The notes under the pieces were generated by a model. The model saw only the letters and a list, made by a program, of their open reading frames with translations, was not told the origin of the DNA and did not search any database. The translations under genes were made by a program, and so were the position numbers. Shown piece by piece: positions 1-7,468 of a stretch of 11,528 bases of DNA. Location: assembly GCA_964619685.1 (NCBI GenBank), contig CAZUET010000049.1, positions 1-11,528 of the forward strand. Direction: 5' to 3'. This stretch comes from RUG14300 sp964619685. Its GTDB lineage: Bacteria; Bacillota; Clostridia; Christensenellales; CAG-1252. The number at the start of each line of letters is the position of its first letter. Position 1 is the stretch's first letter.

Positions 1-2
1 GT

Positions 3-8
3 TATAAT
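3..8 (+). promoter_or_regulatory. Candidate -10 element for the phosphoglucomutase gene
   Basis: A perfect TATAAT lies 30 bases before the chosen ATG. The matching -35 would fall outside the left edge of the window, so only half of the promoter can be seen. In such AT-rich sequence a TATAAT can occur by chance. If it is real, the leader would be only about 25 nt long and would contain just the ribosome binding site. Confidence 0.35.
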
Positions 9-28
9 TAGATTATATTATTTTTGTT

Positions 29-32
29 GGAG
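29..32 (+). promoter_or_regulatory. Ribosome binding site that fixes the phosphoglucomutase start
   Basis: GGAG is followed by a 6-nt spacer and then ATG at 39. The same frame is open further left and could start at TTG 24, but that codon lies upstream of this site, so ATG 39 is preferred. Confidence 0.75.
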
Positions 33-38
33 ATTATT

Positions 39-1781
39 ATGGATCATAATCAAGAATATTCAAGATGGCTAAATGCCATAAATGATATTGAAAAACAAGA
101 GCTTATCGCTATTGCCGATAACGATAAAGAAAGGGCTGAACGTTTTTCTATGCCTTTAGCTTTTGGAACAGCCGGTATGCGTGGTATCATTGGAATTGGT
201 ACCTATAGAATGAATAATTATACAGTTAAGCGTGCTACATTAGGCTTAGCTAAATTTCTTTTGGCGGAAGGCGTAGAGGCTTGCAATAGAGGTGTTGTTA
301 TCGCATACGATACCAGAATTATGTCATACGAATTTGCACTTGCTGCCGCTAAGGTCTTGTCTAAGAACGGAATCAATGTATATTTGTTTGAAAATGTTCG
401 TCCTGTTCCTTTCTGCAGCTTTGCAGTTGGTCACCTAAACACTGCGGCAGGTATTATGATCACCGCTTCACATAACCCAAAGGAATACAACGGATATAAG
501 GTATACGGTCCCGACGGTGCTCAAATGTCACCCGAAAATACTGCAGAAGTGGTCAAGTATATCAATTCTTGCGATTATTTCGGAATTGAAGAAGATGATG
601 TATCAATAGCATGCAGAGATGAGATTCTTGGCTTAGACGGAGTTAAGATTAGCAACCATATTACCGTTATCGGTGCATCTGTCGATAAAGAATACTATAA
701 GGCAATTTCCACTCAAATGCTCTCACATGAAGCAGTAAAAAGACAGGGTAGCAGTTTGAGAATTGTTTATACCCCCATTCACGGAACCGGCTATATACCG
801 GTTACCACAATGCTTTCAAATATGGGTATACCTTACGACCTTGTCGAAGATCAAAAAACGCCGGACGGCAATTTCCCAACCGTTCCGCTACCAAATCCCG
901 AAAACCCCGAAGCATTAGCATTGGGTATCAAATTAGCCAACGAAATCGGTGCAGATGTCGTGATCGGAACAGATCCCGATGCAGATAGAATGGGCGTTGC
1001 AATAAGAAACAATGTCGGTGAGTTCGTTCTACTGACCGGAAACCAAACAGGTGCATTGCTTGCAGACTATATCCTTAGACGCAGACAAGAGAGCGGTACC
1101 CTTCCAAAGAATGCTGCTATAGTTAAGACGATCGTTACAACATCACTTGCTAAGAAAATTGCAGAAAGCTATGGTGCAGAGTGTATCGATGTTCTAACAG
1201 GCTTTAAGTTTATTGGTGAAAAGATAAATAACTGGGCTGTATCTAACGAACACACCTTCCTGTTCGGATATGAAGAAAGCTATGGTTATCTTGCAGGCAC
1301 ACACGCAAAGGATAAAGATGCCGTCGTTTCCGCAACCTTATTCGCTGAGATGGTATGCTACTATAAAGATATTAATATTTCTCTATACAACCGCTTACAG
1401 GAGTTATATGCTCAACATGGTTTCTATGTTGAAAAGAGTTCCGCAACAACATTCCCCGGACTTGACGGAATGCGTATCATGAAAGAAAAAATGGACAATC
1501 TCGGTAAGATAACTATAAGCGAGTTCGCAGGAATAGAGGTTGACTATCTAATGAACCTAAATATCGGTCAAAAGATATACTTGGACGGACACACCGAAAA
1601 GGTAGATTTACCAAAGAGTAATGTTTATTATTATGCTTTAAAATCAGGTGACTGGGTATGTGCAAGACCGTCCGGAACCGAGCCGAAACTCAAAATATAT
1701 GTTTCCGCATACGGTGAAAGCCACGAAATTGCCGAGAATAAAGCATCGATGCTTATCGAAGCCCTCCGTTCACATATGTAA
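39..1781 (+). CDS. pgcA: Phosphoglucomutase / phosphomannomutase (alpha-D-phosphohexomutase family, PgcA/PGM2 type)
   Basis: This cytosolic enzyme should interconvert glucose-1-phosphate and glucose-6-phosphate (possibly mannose or pentose phosphates) through a phosphoserine intermediate, feeding UDP-glucose, cell-wall and glycogen precursors. The 580-aa length fits the PgcA/PGM2 branch, such as Bacillus subtilis PgcA. All four family signatures are seen: the catalytic loop TASHNP at 142-147 with the phosphorylated Ser at 144; the metal-binding loop GTDPDADR at 310-317 with Asp 312, 314 and 316; the sugar-binding loop GYEESYGY at 410-417; and the phosphate-binding loop RPSGTEPK at 543-550. 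The N-terminal AFGTAGMRG (41-49) is also typical. The ATG at 39 is chosen for its GGAG site. The gene is alone on its strand and converges with the opp operon, so no functional link is implied. It appears intact. Substrate preference cannot be read from the sequence, and the symbol is by family resemblance. Confidence 0.95.
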   Translation: MDHNQEYSRWLNAINDIEKQELIAIADNDKERAERFSMPLAFGTAGMRGIIGIGTYRMNNYTVKRATLGLAKFLLAEGVEACNRGVVIAYDTRIMSYEFALAAAKVLSKNGINVYLFENVRPVPFCSFAVGHLNTAAGIMITASHNPKEYNGYKVYGPDGAQMSPENTAEVVKYINSCDYFGIEEDDVSIACRDEILGLDGVKISNHITVIGASVDKEYYKAISTQMLSHEAVKRQGSSLRIVYTPIHGTGYIPVTTMLSNMGIPYDLVEDQKTPDGNFPTVPLPNPENPEALALGIKLANEIGADVVIGTDPDADRMGVAIRNNVGEFVLLTGNQTGALLADYILRRRQESGTLPKNAAIVKTIVTTSLAKKIAESYGAECIDVLTGFKFIGEKINNWAVSNEHTFLFGYEESYGYLAGTHAKDKDAVVSATLFAEMVCYYKDINISLYNRLQELYAQHGFYVEKSSATTFPGLDGMRIMKEKMDNLGKITISEFAGIEVDYLMNLNIGQKIYLDGHTEKVDLPKSNVYYYALKSGDWVCARPSGTEPKLKIYVSAYGESHEIAENKASMLIEALRSHM

Positions 1782-1809
1782 TAAAAAAATAAAAACTTCA
1801 TAAAAAATA

Positions 1810-1854
1810 AAAACCGCATCGATGTAGCTTCCCCTACACCTAATGCGGTTTTTT
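1810..1854. terminator. Bidirectional rho-independent terminator between convergent genes
   Basis: A 10-bp stem, AAAACCGCAT (1810-1819) pairing with ATGCGGTTTT (1843-1852), encloses a smaller 5-bp stem, TGTAG (1823-1827) with CTACA (1834-1838). On the + strand the hairpin runs into a T tract for the phosphoglucomutase transcript. On the minus strand the A-rich block 1785-1816 becomes a U-rich tract, so the opp operon can end here as well. It lies between the TAA at 1781 and the TAA at 1868. Confidence 0.85.
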
Positions 1855-1867
1855 AAAAGGAAAAAAA

Positions 1868-2272
1868 TTAAATGGTATGATATAACACTAAAAAGATTAC
1901 TGCTATCAGCAGAAAAAATAAACCGACAACTACCAAAAAAGTATAATCACGTGTCTTAACTTTTTCTGCAACTCGCTCTTTGTACTCCGCATAAGTCTCC
2001 TTGGCGTGCCACTCCTTATTACTGACCTTATGAATATCAAAAAGCTGTTTAAAGCAAAAACTCAATCCGTTAAAAGCACCTTCTTTACTTAACCACACTA
2101 ATGCACCCGAAGAAAGCAATAGGGCTGAGGCTATAAAGAATGCATCGCATGTAAAACGCATTTTATCAACGGCTTCAAGCTCATTACCAAAAACGCCCCA
2201 AACACCTATAAGAGTTAATGATATGGCTAAGCCTACTATACTGCTAATAAAATATTTTAAAAACTTTTTCAT
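1868..2272 (-). CDS. Small three-helix membrane protein, DUF3899-like, last gene of the opp operon
   Basis: The product is 134 aa with no known function. Three hydrophobic segments are visible, at about 6-28, 42-62 and 110-131. A soluble charged stretch at about 80-108 (rich in Lys and Glu, with YAEYKERVAEKVKTRDY) lies between the second and third. The overall pattern, including LVWLSKEGAFNGLSF after helix 2, resembles the DUF3899 family of Firmicutes membrane proteins; this is by memory of the family, not a search. The ATG overlaps the oppF stop by one base (TAATG), so translation is probably coupled to oppF. A weak AGGA site sits 11 nt upstream inside oppF. Position and coupling suggest an accessory role for the peptide transporter, such as assembly or stability, but that is inference. 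Confidence 0.8.
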   Translation of the reverse strand: MKKFLKYFISSIVGLAISLTLIGVWGVFGNELEAVDKMRFTCDAFFIASALLLSSGALVWLSKEGAFNGLSFCFKQLFDIHKVSNKEWHAKETYAEYKERVAEKVKTRDYTFLVVVGLFFLLIAVIFLVLYHTI

Positions 2273-3615
2273 TACGATATCAATCCTAATTCTTTTTTAT
2301 ATTTTATCTCCTCTGCATCGTTGCAACTGACCCAATGTCCCGGAGTGATTTCACGCAGTGATGGTTTATCACTACTGTAATCATGCACCGCTAACGGATT
2401 ATATGTGATACGCTTACGCTGTTTTTCGTATATCGGATCGGGAAGAGGTATAGCCGATAAAAGCGCTTGAGTGTATGGATGCAATGGATGTGCAAATAGT
2501 TCATCACTGGATGCAAGCTCCACCATATTACCAAAATACATAACCGCTATTCTATCTGAAAAATATTTTACGACAGACAAATCGTGTGCGATAAACAAAA
2601 CGGTCAAGCCCATTTCCTTTCTTAAATCATTCAAAAGGTTAATGACCTGTGCTTGAATACTAACATCCAAAGCGGAGACAGGCTCGTCTGCAATTATTAA
2701 TTCCGGTTCCATTATTATAGCACGAGCTACACCTATACGCTGTCTTTGTCCACCTGAAAACTCATGCGGATACCTATTTGCATGCTCCTTGACCAAACCA
2801 ACCTTTTCGAGCATGTCGGAAACCTTTTCCTCAATTACCTTTTTATCTCTTACACCATGAATGACAAGTCCTTCCGAAATTATCTCTCTAACCGTCATAC
2901 GAGGATCAAGGCTTGCTATAGGATCTTGGAATACCATTTGTATTTTATTGACAAGTCTTGATCTCTTGGCTATACGGCGTTCATTTTTGTATTCTTTTTT
3001 TAGAGAAGATATATCTGCTTTAATGTCTTGAACATTTTCACCTTGCTCGATAGCATTAGTTAACTTTTTCTCCAAGTCGGCAAGTCTATCGCTAAATTGT
3101 TTATCTATCTTTTCAATCTGCTCCTTAGCATAAACATTATCACACTTTTTTTGATCAAATTTAGCTTTTTTGATATTTACCCTTTCATTTTTGCGAATAG
3201 ATAAGTATTCATCAAATGCTTCTTTAAATTCTTTCGAAGTGTGACCTTTTCTTTTTAAAACAGCAAAAGCTTTATTGCGAGCCTCTGCTATTCTATTTTT
3301 ATAGGTCAATATTCCTGCTACGATGCGTTCTCCTTTAAAGAAAACATTACCGTCCGTCGCATTGTAAAGCTTAATTATCGTTCTACCGGTCGTTGTTTTT
3401 CCACATCCTGATTCTCCAACTAAACCAAAGACCTCACCTTTTTTTATGTCAAAGCTAACATCATTTACCGCCTTAAGAACATTGCCTCCGATTTTGAAAT
3501 GCTGAGATAAATGTTCTACCTTTAGCAAAACCTCGTCACCATTATCGGATCCATCAATACTATTCTTAATGACATCTTGTTCATTTATCTTATCTGTATT
3601 TTTTACATCATTCAT
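2272..3615 (-). CDS. oppF: Oligopeptide ABC transporter ATP-binding protein OppF, with helical insertion
   Basis: This is one of the two ATPases that drive peptide import, on the cytosolic face of OppB/OppC. It is 447 aa, against about 310-330 usual. Walker A GESGCGKT is at 67-74, the Q-loop MVFQDP has Gln 230, signature FSGGQRQR is at 286-293, Walker B LIIADEP is at 306-312, and the switch His is at 344. The oligopeptide-transporter C-terminal HPY motif is at 379-381. All ATPase residues are present, so it should be active. Extra residues at about 98-224, between Walker A and the Q-loop, are charged and helical. The tail has HDYSSDKP (411-418) and GHWVSCNDAE (426-435). It resembles the OppF/AmiF of Lactobacillales and mollicutes, which lack the Cys-rich Fe-S motif; only one Cys (431) remains. 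ATG 3615 is chosen because AAGGAG precedes it by 6 nt. Confidence 0.95.
   Translation of the reverse strand: MNDVKNTDKINEQDVIKNSIDGSDNGDEVLLKVEHLSQHFKIGGNVLKAVNDVSFDIKKGEVFGLVGESGCGKTTTGRTIIKLYNATDGNVFFKGERIVAGILTYKNRIAEARNKAFAVLKRKGHTSKEFKEAFDEYLSIRKNERVNIKKAKFDQKKCDNVYAKEQIEKIDKQFSDRLADLEKKLTNAIEQGENVQDIKADISSLKKEYKNERRIAKRSRLVNKIQMVFQDPIASLDPRMTVREIISEGLVIHGVRDKKVIEEKVSDMLEKVGLVKEHANRYPHEFSGGQRQRIGVARAIIMEPELIIADEPVSALDVSIQAQVINLLNDLRKEMGLTVLFIAHDLSVVKYFSDRIAVMYFGNMVELASSDELFAHPLHPYTQALLSAIPLPDPIYEKQRKRITYNPLAVHDYSSDKPSLREITPGHWVSCNDAEEIKYKKELGLIS
2944..3324 (-). other. Charged helical insertion in OppF (residues about 98-224)
   Basis: Standard OppF proteins have about 20-25 residues between the FxG(E) strand after Walker A and the Q-loop glutamine. 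Here there are about 125. The extra sequence is rich in Lys, Glu, Arg and Ala, has almost no Gly or Pro, and contains stretches such as IEKIDKQFSDRLADLEKKL (168-185 region), which suggest one or more long helices or a coiled coil. Edges are approximate and judged by eye from family conservation. Confidence 0.75.
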
Positions 3616-3621
3616 AAATAA

Positions 3622-3627
3622 CTCCTT
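3622..3627 (-). promoter_or_regulatory. Ribosome binding site that fixes the oppF start
   Basis: On the minus strand AAGGAG is followed by a 6-nt spacer and the ATG at 3615. It overlaps the oppD stop codon (3628-3626). A longer in-frame start at 3675 lies inside oppD, would overlap it by 50 nt and would add 20 residues not typical of the family, so it is rejected. Confidence 0.8.
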
Positions 3628-5839
3628 AATTGCCATTATTGTCATCGACGGCATCAGCATCGTTGGATAATTCATTGGTCAACGCCTTCATTCTTTCAAT
3701 ACGGTCACGAACCTGCTTGGGGATCTCCACCTTTGGTGCATCCGGATGCAACAACCAAGTGGCTGCCTTATGAGTGTCACTTATGTCAAACATAGGTGGT
3801 TCGACCTCAAAGTCAATCTTCATTGCATATTTATTACGGGCAGCAAAAGCATCGCCCTTAGGTGGATAAATCATATTAGGAGGCGTTCCGGGTATTGCTT
3901 CTAATTTCTCATTAGTATTCAAATCAGGCATACTCGATAGTAAAGCCCATGTATACGGATGTGCAGGCTCGTAGAATATATCAGAAACTGTTCCCATCTC
4001 TACAATTTTACCTGCATACATAACAGCTACCCTATCTGCCATATTTGCAACAACACCCAAATCGTGTGTAATAAAAATAACCGAAATGTTGCGTTCTTTC
4101 TTTATCTTGTTAATTAACTCCAATATCTGCGATTGAATGGATACATCCAATGCCGTAGTAGGCTCGTCGCATATTAGTATATCCGGGTTAGATGCAAGTG
4201 CAATCGCTATTACGATACGCTGTCTCATACCACCGGAGAACTCAAACGGATATTGACGATAACGGCGTCTTGGTTCGGGAATTCCAACCTCTTCCATAAG
4301 ATTGAGTGCTTTTTCCTTCGCCATTGCCTTAGTAACCCTATGTGCAACAATTTGTGCTTTTTCTTTAAGATAATCGATCATCGCAACAGAAGCAACATCC
4401 GCATCAAAATCATCGACATTTACTTGATTCTCATATCGATTTATCAATCTATCAACGATCGATAAAATGTTTTCTATTTCAAGATCTAAGTCAATAATTT
4501 TTGCAGGAACGAGCTTATATGATGGCGTTTTGCCTTTTGCAACAAGGGCGTCAAACTTTGCCTTTTCCTTATTAAAACGCTTAGTTTCCTTTGCATTTTC
4601 GGGAATCGAATCAAAATACAAATTGATCTCACGAATCATGCTTGAACTAAAGGTATACGCAAGTGAATCCTTTACAAGTTGCAAACGATCAATGCCCGAA
4701 TCAACTTCTGTTATCATCATTTTTGCAGTTTGTAAAAACTCCTTTTTGTCCGGTTTATTGTTAGCAAATACACTTCTAAGCGACTTTAAGTTAGCTATAG
4801 CTTTTTTCTTATTTTCAATAGCAAGGTTATGGCTATATACAATGCCTTTCTTTGCTGTTTCAATAAAATCAAGCATAAAATGATTATCTAAATATGCACG
4901 CAAAAATACATTCATATCCGAAACAGTCATTTTATCTAACTCATCGGGAATCACATAGTCGGAATGTGTCGAATCACCGAAGGTTTGATAATAGGCAAAT
5001 GCAAAATAGTTAGGCATTTCCGCATTTAGTCCACCTTTAAAAACTTTTTCTAACTCCGATAATGACTTTTGTGCATTTTCCCAGTCGTTAGATTTCTCCG
5101 CCAATTTTAGTAGTTCAACGGTAGATTTTGCAAGTGCCACGACAGACTCATCTAAAACATAGCGATGAACAGCCTTATGAGCACTTTTCGTTATTTGACT
5201 TAATACATAATTAAGATCCTCTACCGCATTCTTTTCTATAAGGAAAAGTAAATCATGACATTCCTCGTATCCTACATTTGCGGCACTTTGAGCATCAGCA
5301 AATGCTCCCTCTAATTTTAGATGCAACACTTCAAAGGTGTTAAAATCTCTGCATTTTTTAGCATTGATCTTACCTATCTCGCTGTTTTTGGCAACGCCCA
5401 TTGAAGTATTGATCATGTCAAGAAGATTTGACATCATGGAATTAAACGCTTTACGCCCTTCCCTTCTATTAGCCCTATTTTTAAGAATCATCGCCTCAGT
5501 CATTTGACCGCCGATTCTATTAATCGGATCTAATGCGGAAAGCGGATCTTGGAATATCATGGATATTTTGTCACCACGAAGTTTGTGAAAATCTTCTTCA
5601 CTAATAGCCAAAAGGTCCATCCCATCGTATAGTATTTCTCCACTTTCTATAATGGCATTGTTAGCCGAGATACCCATAATGGCTTTATTGGTTACGCTCT
5701 TACCGCTTCCGGATTCACCAACGATTGCCAATGTTTCGCCCTTATATAGATCAAAGCTTATGTTTCTAACCGCTTGAACATTACCAGCAGCGGTTCGGAA
5801 GGATAATCTTAGATCCTTAACTTCTAATTTCTTTTCCAT
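3626..5839 (-). CDS. oppD: Oligopeptide ABC transporter ATP-binding protein OppD, with very large helical insertion
   Basis: This is the second transporter ATPase, 737 aa against about 330-360 usual. Walker A GESGSGKS is at 41-48, the Q-loop MIFQDP has Gln 97, signature FSGGMRQR is at 534-541, Walker B ILICDEP is at 554-560, and the switch His is at 592. The C-terminal oligopeptide-transporter motif HPY is at 627-629. The excess length is one block at about 121-505, between the Q-loop and the signature, i.e. in the helical subdomain. The frame is open across the block and the downstream ATPase motifs are intact, so this is not a fusion artefact. At the four positions where DppD/OppD proteins usually carry Fe-S cysteines, this protein has Asp 663, Asn 669, Asp 676 and Thr 694, as in AmiE/OppD of Lactobacillales. 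GGAGGA lies 7 nt before the ATG. The gap to oppC is 3 nt. Confidence 0.95.
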   Translation of the reverse strand: MEKKLEVKDLRLSFRTAAGNVQAVRNISFDLYKGETLAIVGESGSGKSVTNKAIMGISANNAIIESGEILYDGMDLLAISEEDFHKLRGDKISMIFQDPLSALDPINRIGGQMTEAMILKNRANRREGRKAFNSMMSNLLDMINTSMGVAKNSEIGKINAKKCRDFNTFEVLHLKLEGAFADAQSAANVGYEECHDLLFLIEKNAVEDLNYVLSQITKSAHKAVHRYVLDESVVALAKSTVELLKLAEKSNDWENAQKSLSELEKVFKGGLNAEMPNYFAFAYYQTFGDSTHSDYVIPDELDKMTVSDMNVFLRAYLDNHFMLDFIETAKKGIVYSHNLAIENKKKAIANLKSLRSVFANNKPDKKEFLQTAKMMITEVDSGIDRLQLVKDSLAYTFSSSMIREINLYFDSIPENAKETKRFNKEKAKFDALVAKGKTPSYKLVPAKIIDLDLEIENILSIVDRLINRYENQVNVDDFDADVASVAMIDYLKEKAQIVAHRVTKAMAKEKALNLMEEVGIPEPRRRYRQYPFEFSGGMRQRIVIAIALASNPDILICDEPTTALDVSIQSQILELINKIKKERNISVIFITHDLGVVANMADRVAVMYAGKIVEMGTVSDIFYEPAHPYTWALLSSMPDLNTNEKLEAIPGTPPNMIYPPKGDAFAARNKYAMKIDFEVEPPMFDISDTHKAATWLLHPDAPKVEIPKQVRDRIERMKALTNELSNDADAVDDNNGN
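4325..5479 (-). other. Insertion of about 385 residues in the helical subdomain of OppD (residues about 121-505)
   Basis: In ordinary OppD the sequence passes from the GQMxEAM(I) helix (111-119) to the (K)EKALNLMEEVGIP helix (508-520) with about 10-20 residues between. Here about 385 residues intervene. They look mostly alpha-helical, with many Lys/Glu/Leu/Ala repeats and few Pro or Gly. A Tyr/Phe-rich patch at 276-294 and an Asp-rich patch at 474-482 stand out. I recognise no enzymatic motif, metal site or membrane helix. Its function is unknown to me. Confidence 0.8.
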
Positions 5840-5842
5840 ATA

Positions 5843-7468
5843 CTAATCCTCCGAGCCTCTTAATGACGGGTTGAATGCATCTCTCAAGCCGTTACCGAAC
5901 AGATTGAAGCTAATCATCAAAAGCGATATAAACAATGCTGGGAATATAAGCACATGCGGTGTGGTTGTCATACAATTCTGTCCTTGTTGCATCAATGCAC
6001 CGATCGACGCTGTCGTGCTTGATTCCAAGTTGACTATGTTAAGATATGTAAGCATAGTTTCGCTGCCAATAACTCCGGGAATAACCAATACACAACTTGT
6101 AATTATGGTGCCTAAACTATTTGGAAAAATGTGCTTAAACATCAAGCGCTTATCACTTGCACCCAATGTTCTCGCTGCAAGTATATATTCTTGTCCTTTG
6201 AAGCGATAAAACTGCTTACGAACCAAACTTGCCATACCTATCCACCCCGTGGCTACAAATGCCAGTATGAATGCGGGGACAACACCGGTTTTGGATGCTA
6301 AATGCAAGTTAAACAAGGTTACAACTATCATAAGAGGAATACCTGATAAAATATCACTTATCCTCTCCATTGTCATATCTATAATGCCCCCATAGTAGCC
6401 CTCGATAGCACCATAGATCGTACCTATCGTTAGATTGATAACACTAACGCACAATGCAAGCAACAAACTAAATCTTGCACCCTTGCCGGTAACCTCTAAT
6501 AAACATCTTCCATACTGTTCTGTACCAAACCAGAATTGAGGCTCATGTCCTACCGAATATACATAATAGTTATAATAGTTTACTCTTACATGAATAAATC
6601 CCTGTGAACCTAAATATCTGCCATACACATAACCATCATCATTTTTTGACGGATCATAGGTATCTCTCGGTACTCTTAGCGAATTATATGCAGGAAATTG
6701 AGTAAGCTCCAAATATGCCTCCGTCCATTTCGATGATCCTACGGTATATAGATCGGGATTAGGTGCCTTTTTATATACTGCAATCAATGATCCATCCTTT
6801 AACACAGGTTCACCTAAGCTGTTGACTCTGTACCAATAATTAGCACCACCATCACTGCTTTGGAGGGATTCGCCTGCCTTACTTGTGTCATTAGCTACAA
6901 GATCGCTACTCATAACATACGGTAGCAATACTTGAATTCCCGTTTCGGTTTGATACTCTTGAATATCTTCATACTCATCCAATGTCAAGGATAAGAATTG
7001 AGCACCCTCGGAGTAGTATGTATTAATTCTTAAATCTCTCAATAATACCACGCCACTATTTACAGTAGATGTATATTCTTTATTTATCCTTGCGATAGGG
7101 TTATATCCCGTTTCAGCATAAATTGCATTATATTTTAAATAGTCTACCTCGTTTTGTCCGCTAAAAGTGTAACAGCCATCCCAAAAGCCTGAATTGGCTA
7201 AAGATGCTATCATTGGCGGTTTATTTTGATAAAACGAATTTCGATCTTCCAATTCGTATGGAGAAATAATCGGAGCAAATATTGCGAAAAGAATCAACAT
7301 CATTATAATACATGCCGCAACAACACTGCCCTTATTTCTTGAGAATCTACGCATTGCATCTTTAAGATAGCTAACAGGCTTTGAGTCTAAGTCTAAATCA
7401 TGCAAGGAAGCATCCATTTGGACAAATTCGAAAGATTCTTGAGTAATCTTATAATCTTTGTTCATCAT
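5843..7468 (-). CDS. oppC: Oligopeptide ABC transporter permease OppC, with large extracellular insertion
   Basis: This is one of two channel-forming subunits, 541 aa against about 300 usual. The N-terminus is cytosolic with an OppC_N-like stretch (LKDAMRRFSRNKG, 35-47), followed by helix 1 at about 48-68. The usual short external loop before the LGTDxxGR motif is expanded to about 240 residues; the motif is present as FGTEQYGR (314-321). The binding-protein-dependent permease domain follows, with helices at about 332-355, 373-390, 396-415, 450-470 and 505-525. The EAA loop that docks on the ATPases is EYILAARTLGAS with HIFPN (427-450). AGGAGGT sits 5 nt before the first ATG (7468) and 8 nt before a second ATG (7465), so either Met could start. 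The first ATG overlaps the oppB stop as ATGA, suggesting coupled translation. Confidence 0.95.
   Translation of the reverse strand: MMNKDYKITQESFEFVQMDASLHDLDLDSKPVSYLKDAMRRFSRNKGSVVAACIIMMLILFAIFAPIISPYELEDRNSFYQNKPPMIASLANSGFWDGCYTFSGQNEVDYLKYNAIYAETGYNPIARINKEYTSTVNSGVVLLRDLRINTYYSEGAQFLSLTLDEYEDIQEYQTETGIQVLLPYVMSSDLVANDTSKAGESLQSSDGGANYWYRVNSLGEPVLKDGSLIAVYKKAPNPDLYTVGSSKWTEAYLELTQFPAYNSLRVPRDTYDPSKNDDGYVYGRYLGSQGFIHVRVNYYNYYVYSVGHEPQFWFGTEQYGRCLLEVTGKGARFSLLLALCVSVINLTIGTIYGAIEGYYGGIIDMTMERISDILSGIPLMIVVTLFNLHLASKTGVVPAFILAFVATGWIGMASLVRKQFYRFKGQEYILAARTLGASDKRLMFKHIFPNSLGTIITSCVLVIPGVIGSETMLTYLNIVNLESSTTASIGALMQQGQNCMTTTPHVLIFPALFISLLMISFNLFGNGLRDAFNPSLRGSED
6539..7258 (-). other. Extracellular insertion of about 240 residues in OppC (residues about 71-310)
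   Basis: The block starts right after helix 1 and ends just before FGTEQYGR, so by the fixed topology of the family it lies outside the membrane. It is rich in Tyr, Ser, Asn and Asp and has no further hydrophobic helix. It has two Cys at most (near residue 99), so it is not disulfide-rich. Strand-like segments alternate with loops, suggesting a folded beta-rich domain. I do not recognise a named domain in it. Confidence 0.8.

Noticed and set aside
24..38. Upstream TTG start for the phosphoglucomutase, adding five residues.
   Set aside because: The TTG lies before the GGAG site, which is spaced properly for the ATG at 39.
3616..3675. A longer OppF beginning at ATG 3675 inside oppD.
   Set aside because: It would add 20 non-family residues and has no good ribosome binding site, while ATG 3615 has AAGGAG at ideal spacing.
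4253..4883. Two consecutive open frames on the + strand (4253-4465 and 4467-4883) opposite the OppD insertion.
   Set aside because: They lie wholly antisense to a well-supported coding frame, have no convincing ribosome binding site, and give compositions typical of reverse-strand shadows. The OppD frame continues unbroken through them.
7463..7468. Possible use of TGA as tryptophan (code 4), suggested by the mollicute-like enlarged ATPases.
   Set aside because: OppB ends at a TGA in a classic ATGA overlap with oppC, no internal TGA is needed in any gene, and tryptophans such as that of FWDG in OppC are TGG.
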